Source: DASZQY01 sp036511595 | GTDB taxonomy: Bacteria > Pseudomonadota > Alphaproteobacteria > Rhizobiales > Kaistiaceae | NCBI GenBank assembly: GCA_036511595.1 | Contig: DATCBY010000070.1 | Location: forward strand, 1-14,361 | DNA: 14,361 nt | Direction: 5' to 3' | Shown here: positions 9,087 through 14,361 of the stretch, piece by piece | Layout: the number at the start of each line of letters is the position of its first letter | Position numbering within the stretch: position 1 is the stretch's first letter | The notes under the pieces: model-generated | Told to the model about the DNA's origin: nothing | Database searches by the model: none | Seen by the model: only the letters and a program-made list of their open reading frames with translations | Translations under genes and position numbers: made by a program

Positions 9087-9442
9087 CGGTTTCTTCCCTT
9101 TGTGGAATCTTCGGTTGCGACGAGATATTGGCCGAGGCGATCGAGGCGGCGTTGCCAGAGAACCCGACGCTCGTTGATCCATTGCTCGGCGAGGCTGAGC
9201 GCTTTCTCGTCGATGCGGCACGTGCGCACGCGCCCCTGCTTCTTCGTCAGGACGAGGCCGCTTGCCTCCAGAACCTGCAGGTGCTGGACGACAGCGGGCA
9301 GCGACATGGCGAAGGGTTCGGCGAGCTCGCTCACCGACGCCGGCGCGCGCGCCAGGCGTTCGACCATCGCGCGCCGCGTCGGATCGGCGAGCGCCTGAAA
9401 CATGCGGTCCAGCTTGTCGGCGGTGGCGCTTTGGTTAAGCAT
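9083..9442 (-). CDS. ArsR/SmtB-family transcriptional repressor (SdpR-like)
   Basis: The 119-residue product is a winged-helix dimeric repressor. Residues 14-30 (MFQALADPTRRAMVERL) and 36-63 (SVSELAEPFAMSLPAVVQHLQVLEASGL) form the helix-turn-helix core, followed by the wing KKQGRVRTCRI and a C-terminal helix (SLAEQWINERR). It has one Cys (75) and no paired Cys of the CXC type, so it is unlikely to be a metal sensor of the classic ArsR kind; related proteins sense nothing known or respond to a partner protein. ATG 9442 directly follows the operator palindrome, with no ribosome binding site, suggesting leaderless translation. It is the first gene of the operon and very probably represses its own promoter. 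Confidence 0.93.
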   Translation of the reverse strand: MLNQSATADKLDRMFQALADPTRRAMVERLARAPASVSELAEPFAMSLPAVVQHLQVLEASGLVLTKKQGRVRTCRIDEKALSLAEQWINERRVLWQRRLDRLGQYLVATEDSTKGRNR

Positions 9443-9477
9443 ATACTTAAGTATCGCGGTCCTCGTTGCGATGTCAA
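9435..9477 (-). promoter_or_regulatory. Promoter and operator of the ArsR operon
   Basis: On the minus strand a perfect -35 TTGACA (9477-9472) is followed after 16 nt by GATACT (9455-9450) as -10. The 12-bp palindrome ATACTTAAGTAT (9443-9454) overlaps the -10. A second near-palindrome, TTAAG-CATATA-CTTAA on the plus strand (9435-9450), overlaps it and includes the start codon. Bound repressor would block RNA polymerase and the translation start together. The predicted transcript starts at or next to ATG 9442. Repeats are seen; autoregulation is inferred from the family. Confidence 0.7.
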
Positions 9478-9542
9478 GGGGCGCATTATTCTGCCGCCAA
9501 ATTCGCCTTGCGCCCGACGCCTCCCCGCTCCACATCACTGAG

Positions 9543-9833
9543 ATGGCCCAATATCGCCTCTCGTTTTCGAATTTCGGCTGGCGCGGGCGTGTCGCCCTCG
9601 TGCTGGCAACCGCCATCGGCGTGGCGCTGGTGCTGGCGCTCATCGTGGTGGCGCTGGGTTTCGCGCTGGTGCTGGTGCCGCTGGTCGCCGCCGGGTTCGT
9701 TCTCGGGCGCTGGCGGCTCAGGAAGGCGATGGACGCGGCGGCGCGGTCCGCTGCCGAACACGCCGATGCCGGCAAGACCATCGAGATCGAATATCACGTC
9801 GTCGACCGGGACAAGGCCCGACCGAAGCGCTGA
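9543..9833 (+). CDS. Small membrane protein of unknown function (96 aa)
   Basis: I do not recognise this family. The product has a short polar N-terminus with SFSNFGWRGR, a 39-residue uninterrupted hydrophobic stretch (about 17-55) that could form a two-helix hairpin or one long helix, then a basic turn (GRWRLRK) and a charged C-terminal tail with KTIEIEYHVVDRD. The positive charges on both sides of the hydrophobic part are compatible with two helices and both ends in the cytoplasm. ATG 9543 is the best start, but no strong ribosome binding site precedes it; in-frame starts further upstream overlap the ArsR promoter. It is divergent from the ArsR operon and ends two bases before the convergent permease stop. 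Its codon use matches the neighbours, so it is likely real. Confidence 0.7.
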   Translation: MAQYRLSFSNFGWRGRVALVLATAIGVALVLALIVVALGFALVLVPLVAAGFVLGRWRLRKAMDAAARSAAEHADAGKTIEIEYHVVDRDKARPKR

Positions 9834-9835
9834 GC

Positions 9836-11392
9836 TTAAACCAGCGCCTTGCGCGGACTGACGGAGCGCACGCCGAGCAGGATGAGCAGCGCGATCGCCA
9901 CGCTGATCGCCGCCAGCCAGGTGCCGGCGGCGGCAAGACCGGCGGCGGCGGCCCACGAGAACGACACCAGCGCCTCGCCGAAGGTGGCGATGCGGGAGGA
10001 GGTGTGGCGGCGACGGAACAGGCTGCGCTTGGCCTGGGCGCGAAACCATAGCTGGATGCGGATGGTAGAGCCGGCGGCGCAGGCAAGCCCGAGAGCGGCA
10101 GCGACGGCGTGATAGGGCGACAGCAGCGCAAGGCCAACCACCAGCGGTCCCAGCATGATGGCGACCGCGCCCATGACCGCCTCGACCTTGGCGCGACTGA
10201 CGGCGACCGGCGCCACAGGGGCGGTGCGCACCAGATCCGGCGCATCCTCGCCGGAGATCGCCAGCCAGGCGAGCGCGCCGGCGAGCTGGCCGCCGACGGT
10301 GACCAGCACCATGACGACCACCACCAGCACGCCGTTCGACTGGCCGAAGTTGCGCATCAGCAGCAGGGCCGGCGGAATCAGGTAAAAGAGCTGCGTGAGG
10401 GTCTGCGACACCAGCCACGGATCGCGCCGGAGCAGCAGCCATTCCTTGCGCCGCATGGCCGCGGCCGGCGAGCCGGGGCGGAAACCGCGTGGCCGGGATT
10501 GGCGCCGGCTGGCGCGCGGCGACAGATCGGTGGCGGCGATCGAGTCCTCGCCGAGCCGGGGCGCGAAAATAATCATGACGGCCGCCAGAACCGCGATGGC
10601 GATGGCGACGACGCCCGCGAGCGCCAGCCAGTCGCCGAGGATGGCCCGCGCCGGCCACCAGACCGGGCTGTTGCCGGAGGGGCTGCGCGCGATCACCGCA
10701 TCGGGCGCCACGAAGATGCGCTGGCTGACGTTGCCGTAATAGAGGATGGCGCTGACCTGAATGCCGATGGCAAACGCAGCACCGATGACGGCGGCCATTA
10801 CCTGCGCCACCAGACGCGTGCGGCGCGGGCCGAGGATCCTGAACAGTCCAATGGTGATGGCGACGGCGAGACCGGCTGCCGCCAACCCGACGGAGACGGC
10901 GACGCCATAGGCGGCGAGCCAGCGTGGACCCCCGATGATGGCGAGCATGTCGATCAGCGGGGCGGACAGAACCACGCCCATAAGGGCGATGAGGAGTGCG
11001 TTGCTGAAGATGCGGACCGAGAAGAGCCGGCGGGCGGAGACCGGCGAGGACAGCACCAGATCGAGGTCGCCGCGCGAATAGAGCGAGCGGGTGACCGTCT
11101 CCATAGCCTGGCTGAGGAGCAGGGAGACGTAGAGCAGCACCACCATCGACAGCGTGAACAGCGTCCGCTGGTCGGGGCCGATATCGCTGCGGGCAAAGCC
11201 GGCGACGACGGCGTAGGCCGGAAGATGCAGGGCGAGGCCGAGACAGCCAAGCACGACCAGCGCCACCCAGAAGCGGCGGCGGTTCCCGGCGGTGACCATC
11301 GCCTGCCAATCGCGCCAGGAAAGGCGCAACTCGTGGCGGATCAGCCAGAGAAGCGGAACCGGGGCCGCGGTCGCGCGGACAGAGGCGTTCAC
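9836..11392 (-). CDS. Large ABC-2 type transporter permease (518 aa)
   Basis: This is the membrane subunit of an exporter, encoded after its ATPase. Its 518 residues carry about twelve hydrophobic segments in two halves separated by a basic, Arg-rich loop around residues 285-325. Each half opens with a similar amphipathic element: ELRLSWRDW near residue 21 and RRKEWLLLRRDPW near 318. This suggests an internal duplication, so one chain may supply both membrane halves of the transporter. The start is GTG 11392, overlapping the ATPase stop as GTGA. The stop is two bases from the stop of the small membrane protein gene. Substrate is unknown. Confidence 0.88.
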   Translation of the reverse strand: MNASVRATAAPVPLLWLIRHELRLSWRDWQAMVTAGNRRRFWVALVVLGCLGLALHLPAYAVVAGFARSDIGPDQRTLFTLSMVVLLYVSLLLSQAMETVTRSLYSRGDLDLVLSSPVSARRLFSVRIFSNALLIALMGVVLSAPLIDMLAIIGGPRWLAAYGVAVSVGLAAAGLAVAITIGLFRILGPRRTRLVAQVMAAVIGAAFAIGIQVSAILYYGNVSQRIFVAPDAVIARSPSGNSPVWWPARAILGDWLALAGVVAIAIAVLAAVMIIFAPRLGEDSIAATDLSPRASRRQSRPRGFRPGSPAAAMRRKEWLLLRRDPWLVSQTLTQLFYLIPPALLLMRNFGQSNGVLVVVVMVLVTVGGQLAGALAWLAISGEDAPDLVRTAPVAPVAVSRAKVEAVMGAVAIMLGPLVVGLALLSPYHAVAAALGLACAAGSTIRIQLWFRAQAKRSLFRRRHTSSRIATFGEALVSFSWAAAAGLAAAGTWLAAISVAIALLILLGVRSVSPRKALV

Positions 11393-12189
11393 GCGGCGGC
11401 GCTTTCGCCGACGAGGCTCAGGAAAACATCCTCCAGGCTGCCGCCGCGGCCGGCGCGCAGGCTCAACTCGGCGAGTGTCCCTTCGGCAATGAGGCGGCCG
11501 CTGGCCAGCACGCCGATGCGCTCGGCCATGCGTTCGGCGACCTCGAGGATGTGCGTCGTCATGATGACGGTGCCTCCCGCCTTGACGCGCGCCTGGAGCA
11601 CATCCTTGACCTGCCGGGCGGTGCCGGCATCAAGGCCGGTGAGCGGCTCGTCGAGGATGATCAGGCGCGGGTCATGGACCAGCGCGCCGGCGAGGGCCAC
11701 CTTCTGGCGCATGCCGCGCGAAAAACCCTCGCAGCGTTCGTCGGCATGCGGCCCGAGACCGAGCCATTGGATCAGTTCATGCGCCGCCTTGCCGGCAACG
11801 GTGGAATCGACGCCCCACAGGCCGGCGACGAACTCAAGATATTCCAGCGGCGTCAGCTTGTCGTAGATCATGGGCTCGTCCGAGACCCATGCCATCTGCC
11901 GCTTGGCGGCGATGGGGTCGGCGAGCGCATCGATGCCGAAGACGGCGATGGAGCCGGCGTCGGGACGCAGCAACCCCACGACCATGCGGAGCGTCGTCGT
12001 CTTGCCGGCGCCATTCGGCCCGAGCAGCGCGTAAAACTCGCCGGTGCGAATCGTGAGATCGAGGCGGTCGACAGCCGGCCGGTCAAAGCTCTTGGCGAGG
12101 CCGCGAACCGCGAGCGCCGTGCCGGTTGCGACGTCGACGAATGGCCCGGTCGCGGGCTGCACGGCGGGACGGCGGAGGGTCTGATCCAT
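11389..12189 (-). CDS. ABC transporter ATP-binding protein
   Basis: This is the nucleotide-binding subunit for the 518-residue permease. The 266-residue product has Walker A GPNGAGKT (57-64), signature FSRGMRQK (156-163) and Walker B LIILDE (176-181), followed by PLTGLD and the switch His in TTH (211-213). In place of the usual Q-loop Gln there is Asp104 in WVSDEP, as happens in some CcmA/NatA-type ATPases. It ends in the SLEDVFLSLV motif common to exporter ATPases, also seen in the other ABC ATPase of this window. ATG 12189 is taken as the start, with AGGA 3 nt upstream; GTG 12204 is the alternative, with only one base after its AGGA. It is the first gene of a two-gene operon and is preceded by a 17-bp palindrome. 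Confidence 0.91.
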   Translation of the reverse strand: MDQTLRRPAVQPATGPFVDVATGTALAVRGLAKSFDRPAVDRLDLTIRTGEFYALLGPNGAGKTTTLRMVVGLLRPDAGSIAVFGIDALADPIAAKRQMAWVSDEPMIYDKLTPLEYLEFVAGLWGVDSTVAGKAAHELIQWLGLGPHADERCEGFSRGMRQKVALAGALVHDPRLIILDEPLTGLDAGTARQVKDVLQARVKAGGTVIMTTHILEVAERMAERIGVLASGRLIAEGTLAELSLRAGRGGSLEDVFLSLVGESAAA

Positions 12190-12214
12190 GGGTCCTGCAC
12201 TCACGTCCTGTGTC

Positions 12215-12231
12215 GGAAACAGCCTGTTTCC
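12215..12231. promoter_or_regulatory. 17-bp perfect inverted repeat, candidate operator
   Basis: GGAAACAG-C-CTGTTTCC is an exact palindrome about a central base and ends 26 nt before the ATPase ATG 12189. A weak -35-like TTTACA lies on the minus strand at 12260-12255, with no convincing -10. The position suits an operator overlapping the transcription start, for a regulator not encoded in this window. It could instead be a small RNA hairpin in the leader. Confidence 0.45.
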
Positions 12232-12306
12232 CTACATGGATCAGGTTGAGGGGGTGTAAACCCGGACGCCGAATTTGCGTGGGATTCTGCCTCCTAGGAG
12301 CGGCCG

Positions 12307-12361
12307 GGGCGGTTGTCGCACCGCCCTGGCGGATTAGTCCCGTCCGCGCAGATGGCGGACG
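12307..12361 (-). terminator. Tandem hairpins after the MFS gene
   Basis: CGTCCGC/GCGGACG (12341-12347 and 12355-12361) and GGGCGGT/ACCGCCC (12307-12313 and 12320-12326) are two perfect 7-bp stems, beginning 27 nt after the MFS stop on the minus strand. Neither is followed by a U-run, so intrinsic termination is uncertain. The rest of the 12190-12387 gap holds the palindromes CTCCTAGGAG (12291-12300) and GGAAACAGCCTGTTTCC, and no gene. Confidence 0.3.
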
Positions 12362-12387
12362 CGGCGAATATCCGGGAACCAGTACGC

Positions 12388-13568
12388 TCACAGCCCGGCG
12401 ATGATCAGCGTGCCGATGCCGCCGACCACCACCGCCGGAACAACGCCGATGAGCGCGGCCATGCTGCCGGCGCGGAATTCGCCGAGTTCATTGGAGGCGC
12501 CGATAAATACATTGTTGACCGCGTTGACGCGGCCGCGCACCGCGTCCGGAGTCCACAACTGGATAAGGGTCTCACGGATATAGACGCTCACCATGTCGGC
12601 GGCGCCGGCAAGCGCCAGTGCCAGCGCCGAAAGCCAGACGGCGCGCGACAGTCCGAAAACTACGATGAAGGCGCCGAAGAGTGCGACGGCCAGGAACATC
12701 AGGACGCCGGCGCGATCGCGGATCGGCCGGAACGTCAGGTAACCGGCCATGACGATCGCGCCGATGCCCATGGCGGAGCGGAGAATTCCGAGCCCCCAGG
12801 GTCCGACTGCCAGGATGTCGCGAACGTAAGCGGGCAGCAGGGCGGTGGCGCCACCGAGCAGCACGGCGAACAGATCGAGGGAAATCGCGCCGAGCACGAC
12901 CTTCTCCCGCCAGACAAAGCGAAAGCCGGCGAGCAGCGTCGACCACGTGCGCGGTTCGGACATTGCCTTCTGCGGCGGCCGCGGCACGAAGGAAATCGCG
13001 AGGCTGGCGACGACGAAGAGGACGAAGGCCACACCGTAGGCGAGCGTCGGGGAAACGCCGTAGAGAAGGCCGCCGACGGCCGGGCCGACGATGTTGGCAA
13101 TCTGCCAGGACGACGACGACAGGGCGACGGCGCCGGCAAGGTCTTCCGGCGGAACGAGATTGGGAATGAGGGATGACGAAGCAGGGTTCATGAAGGCGCG
13201 CGCGACGCCGAAAATGAACAACAGCACGAAGATCCACGTCACTCCGATGTGGCCGGTAACGGTCAGCAGGACGATAAGGCCGGCACCGCTGATTCCGCCA
13301 GCTGACCGATGGCCATGATGGCGCGGCGATTGAAGCGATCGGCGGCGGGGCCGGAGACGAGCACGAGGAACAGCGCCGGGGCGAACTGGACCAAACCGAC
13401 GAGGCCGAGATCGAAGGGGCTGGAGGTGAGCGCATACACCTGCCAGCCGACGGCAACGCTGACGATCTGGGCGGCGAACGTCGCCAGGAAACGCGACGTC
13501 CAGAACAGGCGGAATCCAGGATGGCGGAAGGCGCTGCCGGAAGACGGAGCGGCCTCGGGCGGGCTCAT
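12388..13568 (-). pseudogene. EntS-like MFS exporter, interrupted by a one-base frameshift
   Basis: The sequence encodes an MFS_3/EntS-like major facilitator, but in two frames. The first runs from ATG 13568 (MSPPEAAPSSGS) through FRLFWTSRFLATFAAQ, transmembrane helices 1 and 2 and the cytoplasmic motif A region GPAADRFNRR, then hits TGA at 13265-13263. The second, open to 12388, carries the rest from GAGLIVLLTVTGHIGVTW, including ARAFMNPASSSLIPNL and PDAVRGRVNAVNNVFIGASNELGEF. Adding one base near 13287-13290 joins them as AESAGAGLIVLL and gives a protein of about 393 residues, normal for the family. The change is a net loss of one base in GGCACCGCTGA. No slippery heptamer is seen, so programmed frameshifting is unlikely; it is a recent mutation or a sequence error. 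Both halves otherwise look under selection. No clear ribosome binding site precedes 13568. Confidence 0.82.
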
Positions 13569-13675
13569 CTGAGGGCAAGGACCAAGAGGAGGAGACGGGC
13601 GGGCGATGCCGCGCGGCAGTGTCATACGCGATCGAATGGCGCGATGAAAGACCCGCGGGGGGGGGCAGCGGGGGC
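13569..13675. repeat. Intergenic region with a G9 tract
   Basis: The 107 nt between the ATP-grasp stop and the MFS start hold nine G's in a row on the plus strand (13657-13665), then CAGC and five more (13670-13674). No gene is seen. On the minus strand the run is C9, followed by GCGGG and TCTTTC. The tract could vary in length by slippage or affect a promoter for the MFS gene, or it may be a sequencing weak spot. Confidence 0.6.
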
Positions 13676-14361
13676 TCAGTTATCCAGGCGGTCGGTGAAC
13701 CACCGCGTCAACTCGATCCAGACCTGGTCTTTCTCGGCCTGATCCTCGACGCCGTGCTCGATGTTGGGATTGTCGTTGACCTCGACGACGAAAATCCCTT
13801 CCTCCGTTTCCTTGATGTCGACGCCATACAGGCCGCCGCCGATAAGCTGGGCCGCGCGCAAGCCGATGTCGACAACCGCCGGCGGCGCTTCACCAAGCGG
13901 CACCGTGATGTGATCGCCCTCGAGCGGATTGCCGTTGGCGCGGTGCTTGACGATCTGCCAATGCTTTTTGGCCATCATGTACTTGCAGACGAACAGCGGC
14001 TTGCCGCCGAGCACGCCAACGCGCCAGTCAAAGGTCGTCGGCATGAACGCCTGGGCAAGCAGCAGGTCGGTGTCCTCGAACCATTCTCGGGCGAGCGTGG
14101 AAAGCTCGGTCTCGTTGTCGACTTTCTTGACGCCACGCGAGAATGACGAGTCCGGAACCTTGAGCACCATCGGGAAGCCAAGCTCCTCGATTGCGCGCGG
14201 CAGGTCGTGCAACCCGGCAAGAATCACGGTCGGCGGCACGGCAATGCCATTGGAGGTCATCAATTCGTGCAGATAAATCTTGTTGGTACAGCGGATCATC
14301 GAGATCGGGTCGTCGATGACCGGCATGCCTTCCTGTACGGCACGGCGGGCGAAGCGATACG
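13676..14361 (-). CDS. RimK-like ATP-grasp ligase, C-terminal part (runs off the window)
   Basis: ATP-grasp ligases of the RimK family join an amino acid, often Glu, to a carboxylate using ATP and Mg2+. The frame stays open to the window edge, so the N-terminus is missing. About 227 residues are visible. They include the ATP-binding strand and loop MVLKVPDSSFSRGVKKV, then LLAQAFMPTTFDWRVGVLGG, the basic stretch CKYMMAKKHWQIVKHR, and the Mg-binding end GLYGVDIKE followed by IFVVEVNDNPNIEHGVED. The DWRVGVLGGKPLF and AKKHWQ features recall the RimK family members with a separate N-terminal domain (RLAN, about 480 residues overall), rather than ribosomal S6 modification RimK. Met at 14326 is not the start because the open frame continues upstream (YRFARRAVQEG). 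The acceptor substrate is unknown. The MFS exporter gene follows on the same strand. Confidence 0.88.
   Translation of the reverse strand, partial: YRFARRAVQEGMPVIDDPISMIRCTNKIYLHELMTSNGIAVPPTVILAGLHDLPRAIEELGFPMVLKVPDSSFSRGVKKVDNETELSTLAREWFEDTDLLLAQAFMPTTFDWRVGVLGGKPLFVCKYMMAKKHWQIVKHRANGNPLEGDHITVPLGEAPPAVVDIGLRAAQLIGGGLYGVDIKETEEGIFVVEVNDNPNIEHGVEDQAEKDQVWIELTRWFTDRLDN

Noticed and set aside
9435..9450. CtrA binding site (TTAA-N7-TTAA)
   Set aside because: The spacing between the two TTAA is eight, not seven, and the bases are better explained as the ArsR operator.
12215..12260. Minus-strand text ACCTGATC...GTAGGGAA resembling the 3' part of a TPP riboswitch
   Set aside because: The stem normally between these two parts is missing and there is no CTGAGA element upstream, so the aptamer could not form.
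12388..13578. A single intact 396-codon MFS ORF
   Set aside because: The first third of that frame is Arg/Pro-rich shadow translation; the true N-terminus lies in another frame, so the gene is frameshifted.

Overview
The window comes from a high-GC alphaproteobacterium, most likely Hyphomicrobiales (Rhizobiales). That placement is inferred from GC-rich codon use, the style of the GyrB, RecF, ABC and RimK-like sequences, and a 16S anti-Shine-Dalgarno match that fits this class. No rRNA, tRNA, transposase, integrase or CRISPR array is visible. The sequence reads as ordinary chromosome with small accessory operons between housekeeping genes.

Layout. 1-618: no long gene. It holds inverted repeats and, on the minus strand, a 25-codon Cys-rich ORF (428-505) with an exceptionally complete Shine-Dalgarno sequence, followed by a perfect 14-bp terminator-like hairpin (347-378). 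619-3595 (+): recF, then recQ 10 nt later, a recombination and repair pair. 3592-5276 (-): an ABC-2 exporter (ATPase then permease, coupled by ATGA) of YadG/YadH type, convergent with recQ so that both stops share one CTAG. 5277-5617: divergent promoter region. 5618-8050 (+): gyrB. 8054-9442 (-): a three-gene operon, ArsR-type repressor, SRPBCC/AHSA1-like protein, and a dihydrofolate reductase/RibD-C-like protein, with an autoregulatory operator overlapping the -10 and the start codon. 9543-9833 (+): a small membrane protein. 9836-12189 (-): a second ABC-2 exporter with a double-length permease, coupled by GTGA. 12190-12387: intergenic, with a 17-bp palindrome and hairpins. 12388-13568 (-): an EntS-like MFS exporter broken by a one-base frameshift. 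13569-13675: intergenic, with a G9 tract. 13676-14361 (-): the C-terminal part of a RimK-like ATP-grasp ligase that runs off the window.

How it fits together. recF, recQ and gyrB are DNA replication and repair genes of the kind often found in the dnaA-dnaN-recF-gyrB neighbourhood. Here recF and gyrB are separated by recQ and an exporter, and dnaN is not within the 600 nt before recF. The two exporters and the ArsR operon look like independent accessory units.

The least explained element is the small minus-strand ORF plus hairpin at the left edge. It could be a free-standing microprotein gene or a leader peptide with an attenuator for a gene left of the window. The sequence alone does not decide between these.
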